Part shown: positions 33,091 through 44,035 of the stretch, in pieces
Layout of the letters: the number at the start of each line of letters is the position of its first letter
Numbering within the stretch: position 1 is the stretch's first letter
Assembly (NCBI GenBank): GCA_007922225.1
Contig: ML679946.1
Span: 96,540,759-96,604,758, forward strand
Reading direction: 5' to 3'
Length of the DNA stretch: 64,000 nucleotides
From: Emydura subglobosa
Lineage: Eukaryota; Chordata; Testudines; Chelidae
Made by a program: the position numbers and the translations under genes
The notes under the pieces: model-generated
Told to the model about the DNA's origin: nothing
Database searches by the model: none
The model's input: only the letters and a program-made list of their open reading frames with translations

Positions 33091-34010
33091 AAATAGGGTG
33101 ACCGACGGGACCAGTTCCCTGAATGGCATGCCCTTCATCACTGCCCTGGGAGTCCGACACCAGTTTAGGGAGGCTAAGAGGGGTGGGAGAACTGTGACCA
33201 CCCAGTCCAGCGGGTGTCTTCTCGGCACATATACCAAGGCTAACCATGCCCTAAGCGGTCTGAGCCTCAGGCGAGCGAGTCTCACTACATACGTGCAGGC
33301 TGCCATGTGGCCTAACAGCTGTATGCAGTGCCTGGCTGTTGTCGTGGGGCATTGCTGCAGCTGGGAGATGATAGAGATCATCGCCTCGAAATGTGGCTGA
33401 GGCAGGAAGGCTCTGGCCTGGGAAGCGTCCAGGGTGGCCCCAATTAATTCTATGCTTTGCACTGGGGTTAGTGTGGACTTCTGCTCGTTTGTGAGCAGTC
33501 CGAGCCTGCTGCATGTGGAGCAAGTGAGGGTCACACTCTCCTGCACTTGGGATCTGGACCTGCCCCTGATCAGCCAATCATCCAGGTAAGGGAAGATTTG
33601 CACACCCTTTCGCCTCAGTTGGGCAGTCACTACCACCATACACTTGGTGAACACCCTTGAAGCCGAAGACAGGCCAAAGGACAGGGCTGTAAATTGGTAG
33701 TGGGAGCCAGCCACCGTGAAATGGAGAAAATGCCTGTGGCTGGGGAGGATAGACACATGAAAGTATGTGTCCTTGAGGTCGAGGGCAGCATACCAGTCTC
33801 CTGGATCCAGGGAAGGGATTATGGAAGCCAAGGAGACCATGTGAAACCTGAGTCATTTGACATATTTGTTTAGATGACGCAGGTCTAATATGGGTCTCAG
33901 ACCCCCCCTTTATCTGGGGGATGAGGAAGTACCTCGAATAAAACCCCTTCCCCCTTCTGCTTTGAGGGACCATTTCTATCGCTCCTATGTTGAGGAGGGT
34001 GTCCACCTCC
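33067..34010 (-). pseudogene. DIRS reverse transcriptase
   Basis: The N-terminal piece GKGFYSRYFLIPQIKGG (33960-33910) is in one frame. After a frameshift the main frame 33840-33067 (257 codons) reads YAALDLKDTYFHVSI (motif A), LSFGLSSASRVFTKCM (motif B) and IFPYLDDWLIRG with the catalytic YLDD at 33588-33577, then the thumb TPVQSIELIGATLD. Motif order and wording are those of DIRS/Ngaro-type RTs. The core catalytic Asp residues are intact; the 5' frameshift and downstream stops disable the polyprotein. Confidence 0.9.
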
Positions 34011-36754
34011 TGGAAGAGGAGTTGCTTGTGAGAGGAGTCCTTGAAGCGGGACAGAGGGGGAGGGCTGTTGGGTAGATGTAAACTGTAGGGCCTTGCCCCC
34101 TGAGACTATCCCAAGGACCCAATGGTTCAAAGTGATCTTTGCCCATTCAGGATAGAAGGGCCTTAACCTGTTTAAGAAGGGGCGGGGCGGATCCAGGAGA
34201 GCAGTCGGGGCGCCACCCTCGGGCGCACCATCAAAATTGTCTCCTCCGGTTGCCCAAACTCCTGGGGGGCCCCTTCTAGGGAGCTGATTTCTTGTTATAA
34301 ACCCCCTATTCCTGTCCCTATTCCTATAGGGTTGAAAAGGTCTAGGCGGAGGCCTTGGCTGCTGCTGCGCCTGAGGCTGTGACTGACGCCTGGAAAACTG
34401 GGGCATGTAAAGGGAGCGAAGCGTGGCCCTGGAGACCTTCAGACCGTGCAACTTCACATCGGTCTGGTCGAAGAATAGGGCTGACCCATCAAAGGGGAGG
34501 TCCTGAATTGATTGCTGCACCTCCTGGGACAGGCCCGAGGATTGCAGCCATGAACACCTGCTCATGGCTATGGCGGAGGCTATGGCCCTGCCTGCTGAGT
34601 CAGCAACATCACAGGACGTCTGGAGCACTGCCCTAGCCACCATGATTCCTTCCTCCACAATGGTGCTAAAGTCTGCAGCCTGGTCCTGGGACAGGGCCTC
34701 AATGAACTGTCTGAGGGAGTCCCACAGGTTGAAATTATATCTACCCAGGAGGGCCTGATGGTTGGCAATCCAGAACTGCAGGCTTGCCATGGAATAAACC
34801 TTTCTCCCAAACAAGTCCAGCTTCTTATTGTCTTTGTTCTTGGGAGTGGACCCTGGCTGACCTTGCCTGTCTCTCTGGTTAGCCGTATCTACCACCTGGG
34901 TTCCCGGGGCGGTGTGAGTGAACAAATACTCAAACCCTTCGGCCAGGACATAATATTTTTTCTCGGCCACCTTTGACGCAGGGGCAACGAGGAAGGGGTT
35001 TGCCACAGGGCCTTTACAATCTTAAGGACCCTTTCGTGGACTGGGAGGGCCACTCTCGCTGGGGCAGCCTCCAACAGCACATTAAAGAGGCTATCTTCAG
35101 CCTCTTCTAACTCCTTCACCTCCAGCTCCAAGTTGGAGGCCACCCTCATGAGCAGCTCCTGGCGCCGAGTGGTCCTGGGAGACTGCCTCATCCGGTGAGG
35201 AGGAAGAGGACTGCCGAGGTGCGTCCTGTGGGTGCGCCCCCTCCTGGCAAAGGGTTGCACCCGTTGAGGGTCCTTCCATGGGATCCAACTTCTCGTCCAA
35301 GGAGTGGTGTCTATGGGCTTTCTCCTGTTCCAGAGGCATGGACTGCACCCCTGATGACATAATGGATTGGGGCCCCGGCACCATCTGGATACCCCATGGG
35401 CCCAATAAAGCCATTGTTGCAGCCATTGACCCTGTGGCCAACCCAGGACTGACTGCACCACAGGCTTTGATGCTTTGTGGGGGTGTCGGTTCTCTTGACG
35501 ACTGTCCCTCCTGGTAGACCCCAAGTCACTGGACCAGCGGTGCTGTGTACGTCCTCGATCCCGGGCGCCCTTCCATGCCGGAGACTGCCCTCTCGATGCC
35601 TCCAACCTGGAGGACGATGAGGACTGCCTCCATCACCGCAAACGGTGCCGACAAACGGAAGTGCACTCCGGAGAGCTAGAGGTACTGGAGCGTTGTCTCA
35701 GTACCAATGATTTCCACTGACACTTGCCTTGCGGCCCTGCAGACACGTTCGGTGACCGAGATCGGTGCTGCTCTGAACTCCTTGGTGCTGATCTGGACTC
35801 CGGTGACCAGGTTCCGCGTTGTGGACTGTGCGGTGCCGGGTCCTCCGATGGCGACCAGGTTCTGTGCCATCTAGGTACTGGCCAACTCTTCGGTGCCGGG
35901 AATCTGGAGCGGGAGCTGTCCGAGCACCACCTGGCAGACCTCGGCCGGTGCCACCTCCTGGCAAGCGCTTCCTCCTGTGCCGGGGATCACCGTTGGCACT
36001 GAGAGGGAGACTCCATGTCCTGTGCCGGAGCAGGTTGGTTTGATGACGCCGACCTGGAGCGACTGCTGGGGGATCAGCTCTGCTTTACCCTCAGAGACCA
36101 TCTGGCGGGAGATCTTCCTCCCTGTACAAGGGATCTCCACCGCCATTCAGGGGGACCCAACACGGGTTTCCCTCGTGACACCGGCCCCTTCTCCCTTGGC
36201 GGAGGGGAGGGGGCAGAGGTGGTGTAGGCAAGGCCAACAAGGCTCTTGCCGCCTGAAAAGCCTCCGGTGTCAACGGCGTCGGCAGGGGCACTCTCCCACT
36301 CCCAGGGGTCGGGGGAGGCTCCCTGACCAGAGATGCAGGCACCGGAGAAGACTCGACAGGCCGGATTCGGCACATCTCCATACTCAACTCTGCCCATATC
36401 AATGGAGCAGGGGAGTGTCCATGCTCCTCACACTGCTTCCTCCACTTTGGTGCTGACGATGTTGCGCTGTGCCGAGTCAAGGCTGGTGCCGGCGGTGCGC
36501 TCTGTACCGAGGTCACGCTCGATGCCGAGGTGGAGCGCTGCCTCCATCAACAGGGCTTTCAACTGGATTTCTCGGTCCTTTTGAGTCCTCGGTTTAAAAG
36601 CCCTGCAGATCTTACACTTCTCTTTTCTGTGTGCTTCTCCAAAGCACTTAAGACAGCGGTTGTGCAGGTCGCTGAGAGAGAAGGCCTTTCTGCAGGAGGC
36701 ACACGGCTTGAATCCCGGTGACCGGGGTATAGCCCGGCCGCTCGAAGTCCCCAC
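33897..36754 (-). pseudogene. DIRS gag-like ORF1
   Basis: The N-terminus (36754-36428) carries CASCRKAFSLSDLHNRCLKC then GEAHRKEKCKIC, a Cys/His cluster typical of DIRS ORF1. The middle is rich in Arg/Pro/Ser and GC-rich, in frames broken around 36.4-35.6 kb. The C-terminal frame (35006-33897, 369 codons) has FGRKVYSMASLQFWIANHQA, LGRYNFNLWDSLRQFIEALS, IQDLPFDGSALFFDQTD and a Gln/Pro/Arg-rich tail. A frameshift lies near 34.9-35.0 kb. The plus-strand frames opposite (e.g. 35893-36456) are shadows of this GC-rich ORF. The role, by analogy with Gag, is RNA binding and particle formation. Confidence 0.85.
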
Positions 36755-36800
36755 AGGGACTTGCCTTATCTCTAACTACTCTTAACAACACTTAACAACA

Positions 36801-36835
36801 GTGGAATGGACATGAGCAAGCACTCGAAGAAGAAC
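36801..36835 (-). repeat. DIRS 5' terminal inverted repeat
   Basis: GTGGAATGGACATGAGCAAG followed by CACTCGAAGAAGAAC, inverted relative to 30904-30954 and 31206-31236. Just inside it CTTAACAACA is repeated twice in tandem (36781-36800). Confidence 0.85.
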
Positions 36836-36879
36836 CTGTACATATAATATACTTTCATTTTGTAACACGTTTAACTTAA

Positions 36880-37080
36880 TATCGCACGATATTCTGACCA
36901 AAGAATTAGCAATATTCAGCATCAAAAGGACAATGTGAAAAGGATTAAGAACTGGCTAACTTACAGATCTCAATAAGTCAAGGGGGCGCATCAACCGATA
37001 GGGGTGTTTCTAGTGGTATTCCACAGGGATCAGTGCTAGGCTCAAGGATATTCAATATTCTTATCTATGATCTGTATTGT
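36880..37080 (+). mobile_element. CR1-type LINE RT fragment
   Basis: TTAAGAACTGGCTAACTTAC (KNWLT) leads to VSSGIPQGSVLG-like codons at about 37005-37045 and FNILIYDL. The block order is the palm region of CR1-group RT. It lies just outside the DIRS 5' end and is cut off on both sides. Confidence 0.65.
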
Positions 37081-37163
37081 GTTTTGTGTGATCTCTAGTG
37101 TGTAGTATTGTGGAAGTCAGGTGAGAGGCTTGGAACAGTTGAGACCATGAACCATGTTCAGGA

Positions 37164-37186
37164 TGTGTGTGTGTGTGTGTGTGTGT
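37164..37186 (+). repeat. (GT)n microsatellite
   Basis: About eleven GT units directly abutting a hairpin at 37188-37260. Confidence 0.9.
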
Positions 37187-37187
37187 A

Positions 37188-37260
37188 TACACTGCAGGTG
37201 CAGGTATGGCTCATGCTATTTCTATTTTCAGTGAAATAGCATGAGTGTACCTGCAGTGTA
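37188..37260. repeat. 73-bp foldback hairpin
   Basis: TACACTGCAGGT...CTCATGCTATTTC pairs with GAAATAGCATGAG...ACCTGCAGTGTA, leaving a small internal bulge and a short loop. It may be a MITE remnant. I see nothing that proves an RNA gene. Confidence 0.6.
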
Positions 37261-39321
37261 TTTCACTGTTGTAGTCAAATTTAACTATATAGTCTACCAC
37301 AGTATACAGCGAATCTAATCAATCTCCTACACAGGAGACACTCTTTATTGGTACGCTGGCTTTCAAACTGGACTATTTCCTGTTCACCAGAGTGCAAAAC
37401 AGAATGAATGCTAAGTGTTTCCAGAAATTCTGAATAGAACAAAACCTAATGAACTGACATTACACACATACACATTCCTCCACTATAGAGCAACAGAAGC
37501 GTTCCTTAACAAATGACAATCCCTTGCTATTTACTGGAATGGCATAAATAACATCTATCTCTTTGATGAGCAGCATGTACATTTATGTCTTATTTTTCCC
37601 AATTACTCTTTCACTCACTTATTGTTCGGATTCAGCTCTTGCTAACAAGAAAAAAAATGGGGACATTTATTTCCCCCATATCTGTTTAAAAGTAATGGTC
37701 TCATACCATTTGTCATTTTCAACACACTGTGGCTAACAGCTAAATAGATACTGAAAACCCATTTCTGACTTCAGATTATAGGCAAAGAAGTCAGTGGGAG
37801 TTGTGTTTGCATTGGTGGAGAGGATAGAGATTTTATCTGCTTCCTGGATCAAGGGCTATGCTACCTTTAAGTATTAAGATTTATAACCTAGGAGACTAAT
37901 AGGTCCTCATCACTGCTCCAGTCCTAAAAAAAGAAATGCCAGAATGCACTTCCATTACGTGATTGTATCAGGATGCTATTACAGCTCACCCCCTCCCCCC
38001 CAAAAAAGTATTCCTGGACATTCCAGCACAACTCAAGCCCTGGTCTCTTTGTATGTGGACTTTGCCACAGTTAGCCATGCTATTATTACCTCCAGATTGG
38101 GTAACTGCCCCATGCTCTGCACCCGAACCCACTCAGAAACTTTATGTTGGGAACAGTGCAGCTGCCCACTTAATCATCTGTGATTACTCATCTGCTTAGT
38201 CCCTTGCCCTGACTTACGTGAAGTTTTTGGGAGTCATGCAAAGTATTGGTCTTGAGCTATGATATGCAATGGGTTGGATCCAAAACTGGTGCAGATTGGC
38301 ATCGTTCTACTGAAGTTAACTTCAAAGATTGCCTCCCTCCGTGTATTGATCAGAGAGGCCTGCCAACTCAGGCTCTGTTAGGCCTTGGGCAGAAGAAAAG
38401 GCCTCAACTCTGGAACTTGCACCAAGAATTTCCCTTCCTCCAGATTTTAAGATTGGGAGGATTACTAATTTGTGCATTTCTATGGAGCTCAGCTGTCAGG
38501 ATGGAGCACAGAGACAACTCTAATCAGCTTGGATTTGGTTTCTCCTGACCCCTGTCTGTCTTCTTTCCAGGCTACCCACCTTGGCCAACTTTGCAGGCCA
38601 GGCACATACCTGGGAACCAGGCAAAGTACTTCCCCTCTCCTCCTCCACTTACGCCTCTTTGTTAATTGTAGCTTCTTGGTACTAATGACCCATATGCCAG
38701 AATTTGTAGCCTAATGAGCCACAGCTTTGATCCTATAATACCCACCTCCTGGGTTCCTGTGCTGGGACTGGATGCTGAAAGTGATGCGGTAGTGGTATAC
38801 ATTGCATCTTGCTTGATATCTTTTGTCCCTCACATCTCTCTTTCCTAAAAACCTGGAGGATGATCAGTTTGCATGAATCCCTCACCAGTCACGGCTAAAC
38901 CATGAAAATAGCTATGTATATGTGATACATAGGGATCCCAGCAGTGCCTGTAAACCTCAGTGTCTTCACCTCCTATCTTTAAGTGGCTACCCCCACAGGG
39001 CAAGTGGAGTCGGGGACAGGAAACCCAGATGTGCTGACCTTTAAGATGCAATACAGGCACAGTATAGTATTTGCTTTCTTTTTATTTCTTTTTCCCCCTC
39101 CACTGCTGCCTGATTACTTACTTCTGGTTCCACATGGTGTTCAGTTGACCGGTCAGTTCGTAACTCTGGTGTTTGTATCTTTGAGGTTCTACTGTAGATA
39201 ATATTGTCCTTTCATGTCACTCTGGTTGACTTGTTTGTATTGCCTCATAATCTTTGTTACGATAGAAAAATTCTTAAATGTGCAAAAAAGATTTTGTATG
39301 TGGATTTTCAAAGGCCCCTTA
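37261..39321. other. Unannotated stretch
   Basis: No gene recognised. Short plus-strand frames at 37944-38714 have no motif. The interval 39050-39200 has a repeat-like texture but I cannot classify it. Confidence 0.3.
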
Positions 39322-40054
39322 TGTGACGGCGTCCCACAGGGACAGGGCTCTGGAATCACTCGGGAGGAAGCCAGTCAGGACTCTAGTGCTCAGCGTCTGC
39401 CCCGGGCCTCCACACACCAGTGCACCCATCTCCTGAGTCTGGCCTCCAAGCACTCAGCTCCCCTGCTCCGTCTGCGCTCCCCCTGTGGGTCCCCCTGGAC
39501 GGGATCCCAGGGAGCTCCTACATGCCCACAAAGGGGTCAAGCATCCCGCTTTGAAGTCAGAAGTGACTGATAGCCAGTGTGGAAATCAGAAGGGTTTATT
39601 AGTTCTCAGGATCACAGCGTAGGAAGACTTTGATAGAAAATTAATTAGAAGTTACAGCAGCAACCACCTAGGGAGCCTCAGAGCTCATTCTCAGGCCCTG
39701 CTCCCGAGCCCCATTATGGGAGCTGGCCCTTCCAACCAGCCACCCCCCACAGAGCCATCCCCTTGTCCCTCCCCAGTCCTTTGTCTCCTTCCCGGGCAAA
39801 GTGGCCACTCCTCCTTGTCTCCGCCTGCCGCAACCTGTTACAACCTGTTGTAGTTTCTTGACCCAGGAGGGCAGAGGGGTCTGGTTATGGTCTGCATACG
39901 TGTGGCTGGGCAAGGCCCATCCGCCCTCTAGTGGTCTCTACAATGATCACACACTTGGGTCACATCACCGAAATACATGAGTATCATATGGGGGAAACTG
40001 AGGTACACACACAGCACTCAGAGAAAACTCCAAGAATATCTCCACTTTGTCATA
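39322..40054 (-). mobile_element. Solo LTR (family 1, copy B) with 5-bp target duplication
   Basis: The 733-bp element starts TGTGACGG and ends TTTGTCATA on the plus strand (imperfect inverted ends) and is flanked by CCTTA at 39317-39321 and 40055-40059. An AATAAA signal on the minus strand (plus TTTATT, 39595-39600) gives the orientation. It aligns by eye with 9690-10392. There is no internal coding region, so this is a recombined solo LTR of an endogenous retrovirus-like element. Confidence 0.8.
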
Positions 40055-40176
40055 CCTTAACAAGTTAGGTGCCCTACTCCCATTAACATTCAGGGGGAAA
40101 TGGGCATTGATTTAACTTAAACGCCTTTGAAAATTTCAGCTGTAATTAACATAAGAAAGAGGAGTTAGCCAAGTCC

Positions 40177-40702
40177 AGTTTTGGAGTATTGCGTCCAGTT
40201 TTGGCTCCCCCCCCCCCCACTATAGGAAAAATATGTACAAATTGGAGAGAGTCAAGTGGAGGGAAATGAAAATGATTAGGGGGCTGGAGCACATGACTTA
40301 CAAGAAGAGGCTGCAGGAACTGGACTTTTTGCAGAACTTAATTTGCAGAAGACTGAGGGGGGATTTGATAGCAGCCTTCAACTACCTGAAGGGGGGGTTC
40401 CAGGGAGGATGGACATAGGCAGTTCTCAGTGGTGGCAGATGAAAGAATAAGGAGCAATGGTCTCAAGTTGCAGTGGGGGAGATCTTGGTTGGATATTAGG
40501 AAAAACGTTTTCACTAGGAGGGTGAAAGCACTGGAATGGGTTACCTAGAGAAGTGGTGGAATCTCCATGCGTAGAGGTTTTTAAGGTGTGGCTTCCATGG
40601 CTGAGATGATTTAGTCTGGGTTGATCCTGCTTTGAGCAGGAGATCGAACTAGATGACCTCCTGAAGTCCCTCTCAACCCTAATCTTCTATGATTCTATGA
40701 AC
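40177..40702 (+). mobile_element. CR1 LINE 3' fragment
   Basis: From [20 protein letters not shown] codons (TATTGCGTCCAGTTTTGG) through [39 protein letters not shown] and the C-terminal region to the tail AATCTTCTATGATTCTATGA. A poly(C) run of 13 at about 40208 and several indels disrupt it. Same subfamily as 7689-8632. Confidence 0.9.
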
Positions 40703-41170
40703 GCATATATGTTAGGTTAGTAAATGCCACATTATACGAATTCCTGGCAGTTATAATAGCTGATTTGGCCTATGTTTTTTCCCAGAATGCTATTCACTCA
40801 TGCTAAGCTATATCCCACAATAGCCTGCAACAGTACAACTCAGCATTTGACATAAGCAGGTAGGAAACATGTCAAAATCAGGATACATTCACTCTATGTC
40901 TTAATATAAGCAAAGGGGAGACCGTCATGGACCAGAACCAGGAATGCTAGTATCCAAAACAAAGATAAGGAAAAGAACAGAGCAAGTTAAAGAAAGGGGA
41001 TAAAATAATGTGTTAGATTTTAGTGACATGCAAAGAGTTTTGTAACTTGTAAAATCATCCTATAAATACTCCTACATGAAATGTGTAACTTTGGGTGCAC
41101 ACCATCTATGCAGGTGAATGTAACAATGCTGCACGAGACGGCTTCCTGGTAACTAGTAACATAGAGGCAT
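40703..41170. other. Unannotated stretch
   Basis: No recognisable gene or repeat. Confidence 0.35.
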
Positions 41171-41282
41171 AGAATCATAGATGATTAGGGTTGGAAGGGA
41201 CTTCAGGAGGTCATCTAGTCCAATCCCCTGCTCAAATCAGGACCAACCCCACTAAATCATCCCAGCCAGGGCTTTGTCAAAC
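41171..41282 (-). mobile_element. CR1 3' end fragment
   Basis: ATAGAATCATAGATGATTAG, GGTTGGAAGGGACTTCAGG, AGGTCATCTAGTCCAATCCC and CAGCCAGGGCTTTGTCAA are the reverse complement of the CR1 terminus at 19220-19345. Only about 110 bp remain. Confidence 0.9.
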
Positions 41283-41556
41283 ACACTGAACCTTTTTCCT
41301 GTACTATACTATTATTGGCTTATAGCAATAAAAAAGGCTGATCTCTTGAATATATTTCGTAAAGAACCAAAGCGTGGTTGAGCAATCGACTATATGATTT
41401 ATCAACAGAGGTGAACAGAAATGTCTTTCTGAAACTCCTCTGTGTGTAATTTTTCACTGTGGTTACACAATGGCATTGGATTCTGTATCTTAGGCTTGTG
41501 TAACTCAAAAGCATGATTGGAAGGACATTTCCTACTTAATATTAGTACGATAAAAA

Positions 41557-41745
41557 TTGTTTGTAGTGTTGTTATAGACATGTTTGTCCGAGGATATGAG
41601 AGAGACAAGGTGGGTGTGGTAATATCTTCTATTGGACCAGCTTCTGTTGGTGGAAGGTACCAGCTTTCAAGCTACACAAAACTCTTCTTCAGTTCTGAGG
41701 GAAGGAAGCAGAGTGTCTGCAGACACTCTCAGATACAAGTAACTT
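41557..41745 (-). repeat. Probable Penelope-like 3' UTR fragment, divergent family
   Basis: GATATGAGAGAGACAAGGTG, TCTTCTATTGGACCAGCTTC and AGCTTTCAAGCTACACAAAA then CTCTTCTTCAGTTCTG. The 'AAGCTTTC...CTTCTTCAG' layout parallels the Penelope tails at 42400-42530 and 43700-43800, but the sequence differs. Family assignment is by analogy. Confidence 0.35.
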
Positions 41746-42391
41746 ACCTCATGCAAGCTACCTCATGGCTAAGTATCTAGTTTGTTGTAGCTGATTAACA
41801 AGAACATCCCAACTTCAAATGTCTTTTCAACAGTAAAATATAAGCTTTGTAATTTTTGTTTAAATTTTGCTAAAATTAAACTCTGTCTTGATCTTTAGGG
41901 CTTTAACATTATTCTGCTTAACAGCTTGCTGTGAAATGAAAACTGGCTGCACCTAGTTTATCCCTTGACAACAAATACCAGGCATATAATTTATACAAGG
42001 AGAGCAACATCTGGCTCGATCAATGTTGTTGGCAATAGTGAAAACTGCGAGTGCTCTCAAAGCTTCTGTTCAAACCAGCTGTATTCCTGTTTACCCTCGC
42101 AGCCTAACTTTGCTAAGCTCATTTTAATGAAGCAGGGAACTGTGTCTGCTTCTTCAGCCCCACTTTCTGTGAGTATATTGTATTTAACTACCCGAGCAGC
42201 TGTATGGTGCTGGGAGATGGCATTAAGTGATGTAACTTTGTTGATATTAGTTATATTCAAATGATTTTCTAGATTGGAAAGTAAGATTTGATTGCCTTTT
42301 ATGGCAGGGTCTGAAGCCTAAATGAGATCTGACACACGAAGGAAAAAACTGCTGTAAGACTTACATCGGCAGACTGCGAAGTGCATCTGGA

Positions 42392-42866
42392 AGTTTTCAG
42401 AGGGGTAGCCGTGTTAGTCTGTATACAGCAAAGAAACCGAGAGTTCTGTGGCACTTTAAAGACTAACAAATTTAATATTTGCAGACATAAGCTTTCGAGA
42501 GACTTAGCTCTCTTCTTCAGATGCAGTAATACAGAAAATAGGTAACACAGAGGTATCTTATAGGTATCCAGGTGCATTGAGAACAATAGGGGAGGTGGAG
42601 TCCGGTACCTAAGACCTAATGATGACCATGGATATCTCACTACCGAACGTAAATTACTTTGCTCACCCATTCTCACCTCCTACTCAATGGTCGTCATTAG
42701 GTCTTAAGTACCGGACTCCACCTCCCCTATTGTTCTCAATGCACCTGGATACCTATAAGATACCTCTGTGTTACCTATTTTCTGTATTACTGCATCTGAA
42801 GAAGAGAGCTAAGTCTCTCGAAAGCTTATGTCTGCAAATATTAAATTTGTTAGTCTTTAAAGTACC
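42392..42866. mobile_element. Head-to-head pair of Penelope-like 3' ends (inverted repeat)
   Basis: The arm 42453-42629 (minus-oriented) and the arm 42687-42863 (plus-oriented) are 177 bp each and differ at 2 positions by my reading, separated by 57 bp. Both match the Penelope 3' UTR at 23395-23640 (TTAAATTTGTTAGTCTTTAA, GAAAGCTTATG, TCACCTCCTACTCA). The plus copy extends left to about 42648. Inverted, truncated arrangements are common products of Penelope-like retrotransposition. No coding region remains; the matching short frames on both strands are artefacts of the repeat. Confidence 0.85.
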
Positions 42867-43284
42867 CCATCTGGAAGCTTGATAGCTATGACCTAACCTT
42901 TACAGTTATTTCAGTCCCACCAGTTATTCTCACATTTTTCGGTCTGCAAATGCTGTTTAATCGACATTCTGAATGTTAATATCAACTCCAAGGGAAAAAA
43001 TGCCAACCCACTGCATCAGTTGATATCATTATTGCAAGAAATGGAAATGCACCGACTGATTTTCCGAAATTAACACCAATAATTTATGGCTAACCTGAAA
43101 AAAAGTGGACTAAGATTCTGGAAAACACAGTGTTTTATTAGGAATCAGCTAATAAAGATAACCTTACAGGCAAAAAAAAAAAAAGTCTAAAAGCAACGGT
43201 GAACCAGAACAGAAAAATTCCAAGAGAAATACTTGGCATAGTATATTTAAAATATTAGCAACACATCACCATTAAATAGAAGCT

Positions 43285-43600
43285 TCCATCTAAGGACCTT
43301 AAAGTTCTTTACAAAGGTAAGTATAATCATCATCCTACAGAAGTGCAGGCATAGAGAAATGAAGAGGCTGTTTCTGCTACTTTTACTCATAGTGAACAGT
43401 ACTTTACTCAGTAAGTAGTCAACAAGGCTACTTGTTCATCAAGATGCTACTTCAGATGAATAAGGATCTCTGGCCCTAAGTGACTTACTCAAGGTCATTG
43501 AGTGTGTCAGTAAAAGAGTTGATATTTGAGCCCACAATATCTGACTCCCAGGTTCTTTCTCTAACCAATAAACAAGTCTACCTCCACGTCTGAAATTCCT
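43285..43600 (-). repeat. MIR-like (CORE) SINE, reverse orientation
   Basis: TTAAAGTTCTTTACAAAGG, TAAGTATAATCATCATCCTA, AGTGACTTACTCAAGGTCAT, GAGCCCACAATATCTGACTC and TTCTCTAACCAATAAAC follow the order of a reversed amniote MIR SINE. An extra block (about 43375-43475, with GAACAGTACTTTACTCAGTA) may be a separate insertion. Confidence 0.55.
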
Positions 43601-43651
43601 TTACAAAGCACTGACAATTGGTTATCACTAAAACAGGAAACTCAGCAAGAA

Positions 43652-44035
43652 GAGTTCCAGAGGGGTAGTTAGTCTCTGTTAGTCCATGTTAGTCTCTAAA
43701 CAGCAAAAACAACGAGAGTCCTGTAGCACTTTAAAGACTAACAAATTTAATTTCTGCAGGCATAAGCTTTCGTAGGCTGCAACCCACTTCATCAGATGTA
43801 AGAAAAGAAATCACATAGGAGGCATATATATACATATCCAAAGAAAGTAACAACAATGGGGGAGGTGGATGAAAACAAAGTCCATTCAGTTAGAGTACTT
43901 GAGGCCTATTCACAACCATTGATTAGGAGGTGAGAATGTGTGATCAGTGGCAATTACTTCTTGTAATGAGAGAACCATTCCAAGTCCGGATTCAGACCCA
44001 GTTTAATTGTGTCAAGTTTGCAGATGATTAGAGAG
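43652..44035 (-). mobile_element. Penelope-like 3' end
   Basis: The minus strand begins within the ORF C-terminus (ICKLDTIKLGLNPDLEWFSH, near 44030-43970), passes the stop, and runs through the 3' UTR (CATTGTTGTTACTTTC..., GAAAGCTTATGCCTGCAG, TTTGTTAGTCTTTAAAGTGC). It is the third copy of the family at 22861-23650. GIY-YIG and RT are absent. Confidence 0.85.

Larger units (their letters stand above)
30893..36838 (-). mobile_element. DIRS-type tyrosine recombinase retrotransposon, nearly full length
   Basis: All parts of a DIRS element are present in order on the minus strand: a 5' inverted terminal repeat (36835-36801), a gag-like ORF1 with zinc-binding N-terminus (36754-33897), RT (about 34010-33067), RNase H (33090-32700), a DIRS-specific linker, and a tyrosine recombinase (32400-31250). 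These are followed by an internal palindrome (31236-31143) and a 3' inverted terminal repeat (30954-30904). DIRS elements integrate through a circular intermediate by tyrosine recombinase, leaving no target duplication; none is seen. Frameshifts and stops inactivate it, but most catalytic motifs are readable, suggesting moderate age. Confidence 0.93.

Noticed and set aside
35893..36456. 187-codon plus-strand frame
   Set aside because: It lies antisense to the GC-rich DIRS gag, whose identity is clear from the minus strand.
36781..36800. CRISPR-like or satellite array
   Set aside because: Only two CTTAACAACA units; no spacer-repeat pattern anywhere, and the window is animal DNA.
42299..42882. 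Two opposing frames with the same protein end
   Set aside because: The shared residues come from the Penelope inverted repeat read from both strands, not from genes.
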